Program-made: the position numbers and the translations under genes
Assembly: GCA_934129885.1 (NCBI GenBank)
Contig: CAKOWU010000002.1
Span: 62,001 to 126,000, forward strand
Direction: 5' to 3'
DNA: 64,000 bases
Origin: an uncultured Bacilli bacterium
GTDB taxonomy: Bacteria; Bacillota_I; Bacilli_A; RF39; UBA660
The notes under the pieces: generated by a model
The model's input: the letters and a program-made list of their open reading frames with translations, nothing else
The model's database searches: none
What the model was told of the DNA's origin: nothing
Shown: piece after piece, positions 1 through 8,294 of the stretch
Layout: each line of letters starts with the position of its first letter
Position numbering within the stretch: the stretch's first letter is position 1

Positions 1-492
1 ACCACTTGTTCTAGCCGCAGATACCTTATCTAAGCCACTAAAACTCTTGCAAATATCCGCATGATATGGAATAGTATAGTCTGGTACGAAAGGCTCTCCG
101 AACTTTTCATTTTCAACATTTTCACTATCGTCTTTACCAATTGGTACACTAGGGTCCATAATATTAGGTATCATCATCATTTTCTTTTTGATTTCAGTCT
201 CAAGCATTTCTTCTTCATTTTCTAAGCCAGCAATCTCGTCTCCATACGTGTTTACTTCATTTTTTACCTTTAAGGCTTCCTCTTGTTTACCCTCACGCAT
301 TAAGGCCCCTATTTGCTTACTTTTTTCATTACGTAACGCTCTTAAATCATCACCTTTTTGTTTTACTTCTCTAACCCTTATATCTAAATCATATACTTCG
401 TCTACAAGGGGTAATTTTTGATCTTGAAATTTTCTCTTTATATTTTCCTTGACTAAATTCTTATTTTCTCTTATTAACTTTATATTTATCAT
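1..492 (-). CDS. serS: Seryl-tRNA synthetase, N-terminal part (cut by window edge)
   Basis: The minus strand from 492 reads MINIKLIRENKNLVKENIKR and stays open for 164 codons to the window edge. Charged, heptad-like helices at about residues 30-105 form the antiparallel coiled-coil arm that class II seryl-tRNA synthetases use to grip the long variable arm of tRNA-Ser. The sequence then reaches the start of the catalytic domain (PNIMDPSVPIGKDDSEN, then the FSGLDKVSAARTSG stretch). The active site lies outside the window. The start is supported by a GGAAAG ribosome site 4-5 bases upstream. The gene would load serine on tRNA-Ser in the cytoplasm and sits behind a serine-type T-box, so it is probably induced by uncharged tRNA-Ser. 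Confidence 0.93.
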   Translation of the reverse strand, partial: MINIKLIRENKNLVKENIKRKFQDQKLPLVDEVYDLDIRVREVKQKGDDLRALRNEKSKQIGALMREGKQEEALKVKNEVNTYGDEIAGLENEEEMLETEIKKKMMMIPNIMDPSVPIGKDDSENVENEKFGEPFVPDYTIPYHADICKSFSGLDKVSAARTSG

Positions 493-584
493 TTTCTTTC
501 CTTCTTTCTTTTTTTATTATTTAAAAGTGCAGGAGACTACTAGTCTCATACCTCTCTTGATATTCATAAGTATTACCTCCATAA

Positions 585-795
585 AAAACAAAAAGACCAT
601 TATCTATAGGAGCATATAAAATGCGGTACCATCCTAATAACAGTCTTAATTACAAGTTAACGGTTTTACCCGGTAGGCATTACCCTACTCTCTGAAGTAG
701 ATTCATAAAAGATATATACTAGTTTACACCAGCCACTAGTTCTCTATCAATATCATCTTCTATTACTAGTCTTCGTCATCAATTTCTAAAACAAT
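585..795 (-). promoter_or_regulatory. T-box riboswitch, serine type, upstream of serS
   Basis: On the minus strand the leader contains the T-box core GGATGGTACCGC (around 630). A rho-independent hairpin follows, with arms around GACTGTTATTAGGA and TCCTATAGATAATGGTC and a U-run. Stem I carries the usual AGAGAACTAGTGGCTGGTG segment, and the specifier context GAA-TCT-A gives codon UCU (Ser). This agrees with the downstream serS. Uncharged tRNA-Ser should stabilise the antiterminator. Confidence 0.9.
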
Positions 796-901
796 GTTAT
801 CATTTTTATCAGTAATAGTCAATAGAATCTTTATTTTTTTATTACTACATAGCCACATAGTTTTTATAAGAATAATATATGTAGTCCAAACAAGTAATGT
901 C

Positions 902-1634
902 CTAATTTGTACCAGTTCAGTTTAATGTAGCGTTTGGTGCCGACAATGGAGCACCCGCTATTGCGCCTTCCTTTCTATTTATATTAATAGTTTTTAAATT
1001 AGTTGCCTTACTAAATACTCTTGAGGATACACTTTTTATACTACTTGGAATATTCACGGTATGTGAATTACTTTGAAAAAAAGCACTATCATCTATAACC
1101 TCTAATCCCTCAGGTAAATTTACAATATTAGCTTTTGTATATCTTAAAGAATAATACGATAACCTCTTAACCCTTGACGGAATATCAAGTTCTGAAACCC
1201 ATTGTCCAGCGTATGAATTAAGTACCGTATAATCAGTTTTACCGTCTGTTTTACCATATACAAATTTATCATCGCCACTGACACTGTTACAAGAAAATGC
1301 CCCACCTCCAAGTTTAGTTATATTATCAAATGAAGGTATTTGTGTTAACCTATTACCTAAAAATATTGTAGAACCAATTTCCTTTAAAGACGGCGGAGAA
1401 GTCACATTTTCCAAATAATCCCACACAAAGTCCTCCCATCCAATTACAGTAACACCATTACCTAAATCTAACGATGTTAAAGGATTATCTCTAAATGCAT
1501 TCGCTCCTATATATGTAACAGTATCAGGTATTATAACTTAGGTACCATATCTAACATGATAAACACATCAGTATAACAAAAAGCGTTAAAACAATTATAT
1601 TTCTTTGTAACCTTCGTTTCCTCTTTCTTTTCAT
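902..1634 (-). pseudogene. Decayed BspA-like leucine-rich-repeat surface protein
   Basis: Three pieces of one gene family survive. An N-terminus begins at 1634 (MKRKRKRRLQRNIIVLTLF) and hits a stop after about 27 codons. LRR_5-type repeats follow (for example IPDTVTYIGANAF and LPEGLEVIDDSAF), open from about 1531 down to 914. A C-terminal tail ends NATLN-stop-TGTN, where the intact relative at 32238-33266 has NATLNWTGTN, so a TGG became TGA. The export segment and first repeats are missing, which suggests an internal deletion. The remaining 169-residue open frame (917-1426) lacks a signal peptide and is unlikely to be a functional gene. It may act as a recombination donor for the intact paralogue (inference). 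Confidence 0.8.
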
Positions 1635-1763
1635 ATCATCATCTCTTTATCACAATTGCATAATAAACGCAAATTTATTTCAGCGTTTTTTCTTTAACTA
1701 ATGTGCAAAAGACAATTATTTAACACTTGTATAAAATATTTTTGAAAGGTAGAAAATAAATTT

Positions 1764-2042
1764 ATGCATTCAAGTAAAGAAATATTGGCTATGAATTTAA
1801 AATACTATCGCTATAAATACGACTTATCACAAGAAAGATTTGCTGAAAAAATCAGTAGTAATTTTGTTTATATAAATCAATTAGAAAATGCTAGACGAAA
1901 ACCAACGGTAGATATGCTTGATAAAATCGCAAACGGTATAAATAAAAATATTGATTTAAAAGCAAATGTAACTGCGGCCGATTTAATAACGTATAATAAA
2001 AATCATAAAACAAGTTTTAACCGAATAGACGAAAGAAAATAG
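1764..2042 (+). CDS. XRE-family helix-turn-helix regulator, 92 aa
   Basis: This is a small cytoplasmic DNA-binding protein. Residues 8-65 form a classic five-helix XRE/Cro-type HTH: LKYYRYKYDLSQERFAEKI, then SNFVYINQLENARRKPTVD with the recognition helix, then MLDKIANGI. A short basic tail follows with no second domain. It is the only plus-strand gene in this surface-protein region, and it lies between the decayed LRR gene and the signal-peptidase cluster, so it may regulate these exported-protein genes (inference from position only). The ATG follows a GAAAGGTAG ribosome site at about 1744. A hairpin terminator begins at the stop codon. Confidence 0.85.
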   Translation: MHSSKEILAMNLKYYRYKYDLSQERFAEKISSNFVYINQLENARRKPTVDMLDKIANGINKNIDLKANVTAADLITYNKNHKTSFNRIDERK

Positions 2043-2066
2043 TACTAACATTTAGGTACTATTTTT
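2041..2066 (+). terminator. Terminator after the XRE regulator
   Basis: AGTACT and GGTACT arms flank a short loop and are followed by ATTTTT, directly at the stop codon of the XRE gene. Confidence 0.6.
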
Positions 2067-2074
2067 CATATAAC

Positions 2075-2097
2075 AAAAAAGCCTTAAATTAGGCCTT
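2075..2097 (-). terminator. Terminator of the signal peptidase / DUF5305 unit
   Basis: On the minus strand AGGCCT-AATTTA-AGGCTTTTTTG forms a short GC-containing stem followed by a U-run. It sits just downstream of the DUF5305 gene. Confidence 0.7.
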
Positions 2098-2104
2098 TAT
2101 GTAT

Positions 2105-3199
2105 TTAACGCTTTATAATTCTATCAAAGTCATCTGCTTTTAAAACATATTTGTAAGCAGTCTTAGCATGGAATATCATGAACCAACTTTCTGTTTCCTC
2201 ATAGACATCATTAAATATTATTGGTGAATGTAATTCTTCTTCAATATCAACTAAATCCTTAAATTCTTTAATATTTACAACATCATATTGAGATAAATTA
2301 GGCATGTTCTCGGCTTCTGCGATAACATCTCCATACTCTTTAAGTATCTTATTAAGTTGTAACATATATTCAGATTTTCTTGTTGTCTTGAGTAACTTGC
2401 CACATAATATCTTAAATAGTACAAGTGAAACTAATAATCCAATAATACCAATTACAATTAAAGGTATATTCATTTGCTTACCATTATCACTCTTTTGTTC
2501 ATATACAGTATTTCCGCCTGAATTAACATAATCTGGTGTTAGTGCGATTGTCGTTTTAAGTAATGGTATCTTAAGTGCTATTTTATTTTCTTCACTTAAT
2601 GAAGATTTCTCACCAGGTAATCCAGCAGATACTGTAATCTTAAATGCTACATCAACACTTGCATCTACTGATAATCCAAATTCATTCCTAAACTGTGTTA
2701 AAATTTCATTATACTGATTATAATCTATCGATACTGTCTTATCAACAACGATTTCACTACCAGTACCACTTTTAGATTCTGTTGGTAATACTGTATAAGT
2801 CTTTGACCATACATCACCCTGATTTGTATTACCATCAGACTCTGAATAACTACCATGTGCAGTCGCAACTATCTGATATGTATATGTATAATCAACATCT
2901 TTTGTAGTGTGCATTTTATAATTAGTATTAACGTCAATATGGTCAATTAATGACGCAATATATTGTTTATTCATATCAAGATAACTTTCATTATAAAAAC
3001 TGTTTGGTTTTAAATAAACTTTATATGATAAATCACTATTATAATTATATGAATATAATTCTTTGCTGCCTGTTTCATTTCCATTTACACCTCTTACAAT
3101 AGACCAAATAGAAGCAGCCAAAATCGCAAGTACAAACATAATCAAAAATACTTGAACCCATTGTTTTAAAATTATTTTACTATTATTTTTTGGTTGCAT
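2105..3199 (-). CDS. DUF5305-family membrane protein, 364 aa
   Basis: The protein has an N-terminal membrane helix (about residues 13-35, VQVFLIMFVLAILAASIWSI), a long extracytoplasmic beta-rich region (about 40-245), a second membrane helix (about 246-268, IPLIVIGIIGLLVSLVLFKI) and a cytoplasmic tail of about 95 residues. This layout and the YKVYLKPNSFY segment fit DUF5305, a family of unknown function often coded beside ER/SipW-type signal peptidases. Here it lies 21 bases after the signal peptidase gene on the same strand, so the two are probably cotranscribed. It may be an accessory factor for processing or assembly of the SipW-type surface proteins upstream (inference). The family call is from recall of its features, not a search. 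Confidence 0.7.
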   Translation of the reverse strand: MQPKNNSKIILKQWVQVFLIMFVLAILAASIWSIVRGVNGNETGSKELYSYNYNSDLSYKVYLKPNSFYNESYLDMNKQYIASLIDHIDVNTNYKMHTTKDVDYTYTYQIVATAHGSYSESDGNTNQGDVWSKTYTVLPTESKSGTGSEIVVDKTVSIDYNQYNEILTQFRNEFGLSVDASVDVAFKITVSAGLPGEKSSLSEENKIALKIPLLKTTIALTPDYVNSGGNTVYEQKSDNGKQMNIPLIVIGIIGLLVSLVLFKILCGKLLKTTRKSEYMLQLNKILKEYGDVIAEAENMPNLSQYDVVNIKEFKDLVDIEEELHSPIIFNDVYEETESWFMIFHAKTAYKYVLKADDFDRIIKR

Positions 3200-3220
3200 A
3201 TAAACCTCTCCTTTTTATTC

Positions 3221-4363
3221 TTATTCTATTATATCACTAAGCCATACTGATGGGAAACCTATATATGGTATTGTATAAATTTGTTTACCCATAATCTGTT
3301 CTGTACTAATAGTACCCAAATCCTCAGTATTATTAGCGTCTCCTTTGGTAACGTATACGACGTCGCCTTTATTATCATTAGTAACTTTAACTATTCTATG
3401 GACAACGGTTTTCGTTCCACTGTTAAACTCAATTATATCATCAACCTTTAATTGCTTTTTCTCTTCGTCACTTAACTTCTCAATAACAACTGCATCTCCC
3501 CTATTAATGACAGGGCTCATACTTCCAGAAACGATAGCAATCGGTTGATATTTAAATAACCCAATGACAAACCCTGCGGCTGTCGCAATTAATGCAAATG
3601 CTGGAGCATAAACAATCGGATTATATTTCTTTTTATCTCTTCTAGATAAACGCTGTTTTTTAGAAATATGAACATAATTCAAATAAACAAAGACTATAAT
3701 TGGTAATGAAAGACCTATAATTGATGAAACAAACCAGTCTAAATCAGGTAATATTGGAACAATAAATTCAGGCAACAACACAACTAACCTGTACATAATA
3801 GGTAGTGCTACCCCACCTATATAAGATAAGTATGTCATTACTATTCCTGCCACAATTGCTGGCAATAATGTAGATGCAACGTAAATAAAACTATCTTTAA
3901 GTGTACCAAATTGGGCTGGAATACTGTTTAACGAAAGTGTAAACAAAATAAATAATATTGTTACTATAACTAAATTCCATTTTTTTTTGGGCTCCATTTT
4001 AATCAAATTAAAACGAATATATTCCTGAAAAACAACGACTCCACCAAACGTCCATACATTAAGCAAAATATTAAGAATATCCTTAGAATATGGCGTTTTT
4101 TGAAAGCCAAATATTAAACCTAGTAAAAAATAAATAATTATATATATTATAAGCGCAACCACAAGGCTTTGTATTTTATTGTTTTTATCTTTGATTCTAA
4201 GTTCTGAATCTTTACCTAAATATACCGCAAGTAAGCATAACCCAAGCCAAAGGCATGGATTAATTAAACTATTATAATACTCAATACCACTTCCGGCAAA
4301 GACAAAATTATCTAAACATAAAAAACCTACGAGCAGTGCATATAATACTAATATCTGTTTCAT
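3221..4363 (-). CDS. ER/SipW-type signal peptidase I with extended membrane domain, 380 aa
   Basis: The C-terminal 100 residues are a type I signal peptidase of the S26B (SipW/ER) class. The catalytic serine lies in SGSMSPVINRGD (about Ser281). The general base is His rather than Lys, in VVHRIV (about His322), and a conserved Asp follows in KGDANN (about Asp342). B. subtilis SipW of this class removes the signals of TasA and TapA. Unusually, the first 260 residues hold about eight hydrophobic segments, so the peptidase domain is fused to a multi-spanning membrane domain of unknown role. The four genes upstream on this strand and several elsewhere in the window encode proteins with SipW-type signals, its likely substrates. 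Confidence 0.85.
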   Translation of the reverse strand: MKQILVLYALLVGFLCLDNFVFAGSGIEYYNSLINPCLWLGLCLLAVYLGKDSELRIKDKNNKIQSLVVALIIYIIIYFLLGLIFGFQKTPYSKDILNILLNVWTFGGVVVFQEYIRFNLIKMEPKKKWNLVIVTILFILFTLSLNSIPAQFGTLKDSFIYVASTLLPAIVAGIVMTYLSYIGGVALPIMYRLVVLLPEFIVPILPDLDWFVSSIIGLSLPIIVFVYLNYVHISKKQRLSRRDKKKYNPIVYAPAFALIATAAGFVIGLFKYQPIAIVSGSMSPVINRGDAVVIEKLSDEEKKQLKVDDIIEFNSGTKTVVHRIVKVTNDNKGDVVYVTKGDANNTEDLGTISTEQIMGKQIYTIPYIGFPSVWLSDIIE

Positions 4364-4506
4364 ATTAATGCCCCATTTCTACTGTAACAGTTTACTCTTA
4401 CTATTGTATCTAAATTATAACATAATTATTTGCTTTTTACAATTAATAAAATGTAAAATTTAAACTATTGCTTTTAAATTAATAAATTAAAGCGTATGCA
4501 CATCAA

Positions 4507-4546
4507 AGAAAACGGCAGAAAATTAACATCCTACCGTTTTCTTTAA
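4507..4546 (-). terminator. Terminator after TasA-like gene 1
   Basis: On the minus strand AAAGAAAACGG and CCGTTTTCTTT are inverted arms just downstream of the stop at 4553. They separate this gene from the signal peptidase gene. Confidence 0.65.
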
Positions 4547-4552
4547 TAATTA

Positions 4553-5065
4553 TTAGGCTTGATTCGCTGTAAAAGTAATGTTAGTAGTTGCTGTTTTTTG
4601 TTCATCAGTTAAAGTTGCACTTGTATTAGCATATTCTGCAGTTAAAGTAAATGTTTGAGTTCCACCATTAGCTGCTAAAGTACTAGAAGAAGGTTTATCT
4701 AAAGTAAACTTAATAATACCATTTCCCTCACTACTTAATTTTAAATCAGTTAAACTAGCTGCTAAGTTACCAGCATTTTCTACTGTAAATGTGTAAACGA
4801 CTTTATCACCTGGTTGTTTTAAATCAGCAGTTATTGTATAAAGAGTTGCTGAGGTGCGTTCCATAGTTGCACCAGGCTCACTTCCAGTACCAGTCGTACT
4901 AGCTACATAAGCTTTATTATTTTCTTTAAAGTGTACATCCCATGTAGATGTGATTTTTGCCTCTCCATTAATTTGTAATTGTGTCGCAAAAGCTGCGTAT
5001 CCTACTGCCATAATCAATACTATCGCTAAAAGTCCTCCTATTAAAATATTTTTGTTCTTTTCCAT
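4553..5065 (-). CDS. Small TasA/camelysin-like exported protein, 170 aa
   Basis: The N-terminus MEKNKNILIGGLLAIVLIMA followed by VGYAAFATQL is a SipW-type signal: a short basic stretch, a hydrophobic core and the GYAAFA cleavage zone. The mature part is beta-rich and Thr/Ala-rich, with the motif PGDKVVYTFTVENAGNLAAS typical of TasA/camelysin (Peptidase_M73-like) beta-sandwich proteins. It probably forms fibres or an extracellular matrix layer (inference from the family). I chose the ATG at 5065 over an upstream one at 5119, because TAAGGAGG lies 9 bases before it and the paralogue at 5193-5744 starts with the same residues. Processing by the signal peptidase at 3221-4363 is likely. Confidence 0.82.
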   Translation of the reverse strand: MEKNKNILIGGLLAIVLIMAVGYAAFATQLQINGEAKITSTWDVHFKENNKAYVASTTGTGSEPGATMERTSATLYTITADLKQPGDKVVYTFTVENAGNLAASLTDLKLSSEGNGIIKFTLDKPSSSTLAANGGTQTFTLTAEYANTSATLTDEQKTATTNITFTANQA

Positions 5066-5141
5066 TCTTTTCTTCCTCCTTATTATAATAAGTCTATCAT
5101 ATCGTGTGTACTTTTTCAAGTAGTTTTATATCAATATAATC

Positions 5142-5176
5142 ATAAAAAAAACACTCACATATAATGAATGTTTTTA
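5142..5176 (-). terminator. Terminator after TasA-like gene 2
   Basis: On the minus strand AAAACATTCAT and GTGAGTGTTTT arms form a hairpin followed by a run of T. It lies directly after the gene at 5193-5744. Confidence 0.65.
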
Positions 5177-5192
5177 TCGCAACACCTATCAA

Positions 5193-5744
5193 TTATGCTT
5201 GAAGAGCGTTGAATGTTACAGTAGTAGTTGCTGTTTTTTGTTCATCACTTAAAGTTGCACTTGTACCATTAGTACCTGCATCAACATATTCAGCAGTTAA
5301 AGTGAATGTTGCAGTACCAGTATTAGCAGCTAAATTAGTAGTGCTAAATGGTGAAACAGAGAATTTAATGTAATCATTACCATTACTACTAATAGCAGGA
5401 GTACCAGTTGTATCATCACTTGATTGTTGTAATGTAGCAGCTAAAGTACCAGCATTTTCAACTGTGAATGTATAAACAATTTTATCACCAGGTTGTTTTA
5501 AATCAGCAGTTACTGTATAAGCTGTTGCAGAAGTACGTGTCATAGTACCAGCTGGTTTGTCACCTACACCAGTTGTAGTAGCAGTCATTGCAGTATTATC
5601 TTCTTTGAAGTGTACATCCCATTTAGATGTAATTTCAGCTGTACCATTAACAGTAAGTTGAGTAGCGAATGCTGCATATCCTACTGCCATGATTAATACT
5701 ATAGCTAAAAGTCCTCCTATTAAAATATTTTTGTTCTTTTCCAT
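5193..5744 (-). CDS. Small TasA/camelysin-like exported protein, 183 aa
   Basis: This is a tandem paralogue of 4553-5065. The first 30 residues are identical (MEKNKNILIGG onward, GYAAFATQL). The same WDVHFKE and KQPGDKIVYTFTVENAGTLAA motifs follow, with an insertion near residue 120 (QQSSDDTTGTPAISSNGND) and a longer Thr-rich tail. Such pairs usually build extracellular fibres once a SipW-type peptidase removes the signal. Its own terminator lies downstream and it has a GGAAGGAAG ribosome site, so each copy may be expressed separately. The duplication looks recent enough to allow exchange between copies at the 5' end (inference). Confidence 0.82.
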   Translation of the reverse strand: MEKNKNILIGGLLAIVLIMAVGYAAFATQLTVNGTAEITSKWDVHFKEDNTAMTATTTGVGDKPAGTMTRTSATAYTVTADLKQPGDKIVYTFTVENAGTLAATLQQSSDDTTGTPAISSNGNDYIKFSVSPFSTTNLAANTGTATFTLTAEYVDAGTNGTSATLSDEQKTATTTVTFNALQA

Positions 5745-5932
5745 TTTTGTTCTTCCTTCCTATAATATTTGATAGGATATACGTTCCCTACCATTGATTC
5801 AATGATATCACATTGTTTTATTTTTTTCAATAATTTTATTTAAAATTTCATAAAATTTTGTTACATTTACCACTAACTGTAAAATGCCAAGCAAATAAAT
5901 ATTATATTCTGTAAAAATTAACATAATGTTGG

Positions 5933-6892
5933 TTAACTAACGCATTTACCCTTCGTAACTGAAGAAACTCCTGCATTGGTCAAAATGTCTGTAAAATCTG
6001 CGTTGCTTAAATTCCACCCAGAACCAACATAAATATATTTAAGTTTAGAAGAATCACCAAACATTTTTCTTGCGTCAGCAACGTTATTTGTATCGAAAGA
6101 ACATAAATTAAGTTCTACTAAATTATCACACTGTCCAAACATATGAAACATATTAGTTACCTTATAAGTATTAAACTTTCTTAAATCTAGAGAAGAAATA
6201 TATGTCCCAGAAAACATATCTTCCATAATAGTTACATTACTGGTATCAAAATTATCTCCAAAAATTATATTAGATAAAACGCTTTTACCCCAGCCACCAT
6301 TTTCATCTCCGACCCATCTCGAAAACATTCTACTCATATCAGTCACATTATGGGTATCAAAATCACTTAAATCAAGCGTAGTAAAATTACTGTTACCTCC
6401 AAACATATCTACCATATTAGTAACGTTACTAGTATCAAAATTATGATTAAAATTTATAGATGATAAACTTTTAAAATTATAAAATAAATAACAACTATAG
6501 GGATTTGCGACTACGCCTTTCTTGGCTCCTATATATAAATCATATTTCCCTTTTTCCGTATTGCTTTCTGTTACATATGCCATTACACCTTTGTCTTTCG
6601 TTTCAGATACATCCCATGCTTCTACCGCGTCATTTGGAACTATACCACTATCTAAAAAAGTCGCACTTACTATGTTTTCTTTATAAAAATCAGTGTGAAA
6701 ATTTTCATTACTATTTTCAAAATAACGTTGAATCACTCTTGATTTATCCTTTAAATTGCCCTTGACATTCATATTTACATTTGTACTAAAGGCTGCGTAC
6801 CCCAATGAAAAAAATAATAGTATTATAAATAAACTGCCCATCAACACCCTTTGCTTTTTTTCTTTTCTATGCAATCGTCTTCTATATGTCAC
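5933..6892 (-). CDS. BspA-type DUF285 surface protein with SipW-type signal, 319 aa
   Basis: The N-terminus is basic (VTYRRRLHRKEKKQR), then comes a membrane helix ending in SLGYAAFSTNVNMNVKGN, the SipW-type export signal seen in its neighbours. From about residue 150 the protein carries DUF285 repeats of 20-25 residues with the form FDTSNVTNM..MF..., as in Mycoplasma and Bacteroides BspA-like surface proteins, which bind host proteins or other cells. The predicted start is GTG at 6892: TATAGGAGTGG lies 5 bases upstream, whereas the ATG at 6955 has no ribosome site. It is head to head with the alr operon, sharing a 235-base intergenic region. Confidence 0.82.
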   Translation of the reverse strand: MTYRRRLHRKEKKQRVLMGSLFIILLFFSLGYAAFSTNVNMNVKGNLKDKSRVIQRYFENSNENFHTDFYKENIVSATFLDSGIVPNDAVEAWDVSETKDKGVMAYVTESNTEKGKYDLYIGAKKGVVANPYSCYLFYNFKSLSSINFNHNFDTSNVTNMVDMFGGNSNFTTLDLSDFDTHNVTDMSRMFSRWVGDENGGWGKSVLSNIIFGDNFDTSNVTIMEDMFSGTYISSLDLRKFNTYKVTNMFHMFGQCDNLVELNLCSFDTNNVADARKMFGDSSKLKYIYVGSGWNLSNADFTDILTNAGVSSVTKGKCVS

Positions 6893-7127
6893 TGTATCCA
6901 CTCCTATACATATCATACCATTATAACAATACAAAAAATGTTGTATTGTGTTCAATTATTAAGACATCTATGTCACAATAATAACATACCGATATAAATA
7001 ATACAAGTACCCTATTATATGTTTACTTTAAATTTACACCTTTAAAAATCTGTTTACTACTAACTACCCATTTGCGTTTACCACCAAAATATTATATAAT
7101 TAAAAAGATTTAGAAAAGGATGATTAT

Positions 7128-8285
7128 ATGTACCGAAAAACATATGCCGAAATAGACTTAGACGCATTAAAAGAAAACATCAAAAACATAAAAAATAACT
7201 ATGAATATAAATATTATATCGGTGTAGTTAAAGCAAACGCCTACGGCCACGGAGACTACGTCATAAACGCCCTTATAGAAGGTGGCATAAACTATCTCGC
7301 TGCATCTTCACTAGAAGAATGCTTAAGTATAAGAGAAAGAAACAAAACCATAAAAATACTTTGCCTAGAACCGATAAATGTTGAATATCTGCACATCGCA
7401 TCAGAAAAGGATATCACCATAACGGTTCCAGACTTAACCTACTTAAAAAAAATAGACCAGGATTTAAAACTAACCATACATATCAAAATCGACAGTGGTA
7501 TGAATAGATTAGGTATCAAAGATAAAAATGAACTAAAAGAGGTTTGTACCCTAATTAAAGAAAATAATAATTTTACTTTAGAAGGAATATACACCCACTT
7601 TGCCACCAGCGGCATCTGGGATAAATACTGGGATAATAGCCTAGAAAAATTTAAGGAAATTACAAGTACCATAAATCTAAAAGAAATACCCATTGTTCAC
7701 TTAGGACGCTCTCTTACTCTTGTTAACCATCCTAAAATAGAATTCGCAAATGGTATTAGAACTGGCATCGTCATGTATGGATTTGCCCAAAGTCTAAAAG
7801 AGCCTACTGGTCTTAAGAAATTTAAAAGAAATATTTACTTAAAAAAGCACAATATCAGTAAAACAACCCTAACTAATAACTTAAAATTAAATACCGCTTT
7901 TAAGCTATACAGTGAAATCATGCACATCAAATACGTAAAAAAGGGCGAATTTGTTGGTTATGGTGCCAAATACATTGCTAAAGAAAACATGTATATCGGT
8001 ATAATTCCTATAGGTTTCGCAGATGGTTTTATTAAACAAAACGAAGGCAGGTTTGTAACCATCAATAACAAAAAATACGAAGTAATCGGTGAAATCGGTA
8101 TGGACATGACAACTGTAAAAATAGATGACACTGTAAAACTACATGATAAGGTTCTTTTATATAATGAAATATCAAAAGAAGCCCATCAAATGGGGCTAAG
8201 TAGTTATACACTTCTTACCTCCGTTACAAATAGAGTACCAAGAGTATACGTAGAAAATAATAAAAAAACGGAAATAAAATATTAA
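7128..8285 (+). CDS. alr: Alanine racemase, 385 aa
   Basis: This is a fold-III PLP racemase. The lysine that binds PLP lies in VVKANAYGHG (Lys35), and the catalytic tyrosine from the C-terminal beta domain is in EFVGYGAKY (about 265). The IPIGFADG and MDMTTVK segments are also typical. It interconverts L- and D-alanine for peptidoglycan. The ATG follows AGAAAAGGATG. It is first in a three-gene plus-strand operon: the next gene begins 9 bases after its stop. In that setting (ATP-grasp ligase, amidotransferase) it may supply a D-amino acid for cell-wall precursors. Whether it also acts on aspartate cannot be read from the sequence. Confidence 0.92.
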   Translation: MYRKTYAEIDLDALKENIKNIKNNYEYKYYIGVVKANAYGHGDYVINALIEGGINYLAASSLEECLSIRERNKTIKILCLEPINVEYLHIASEKDITITVPDLTYLKKIDQDLKLTIHIKIDSGMNRLGIKDKNELKEVCTLIKENNNFTLEGIYTHFATSGIWDKYWDNSLEKFKEITSTINLKEIPIVHLGRSLTLVNHPKIEFANGIRTGIVMYGFAQSLKEPTGLKKFKRNIYLKKHNISKTTLTNNLKLNTAFKLYSEIMHIKYVKKGEFVGYGAKYIAKENMYIGIIPIGFADGFIKQNEGRFVTINNKKYEVIGEIGMDMTTVKIDDTVKLHDKVLLYNEISKEAHQMGLSSYTLLTSVTNRVPRVYVENNKKTEIKY

Positions 8286-8294
8286 GGAGGAAAT

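Noticed and set aside
902..1426. TGA read as tryptophan (genetic code 4) because NATLN-TGA-TGTN matches NATLNWTGTN
   Set aside because: All intact genes use TGG for Trp and end normally, and the only in-frame TGA lies in a gene already broken elsewhere. Decay explains it.
7439..7693. Minus-strand open frames inside alr, asnB, pbp1A and others
   Set aside because: They are antisense shadows of well-supported genes, without ribosome sites or family features.
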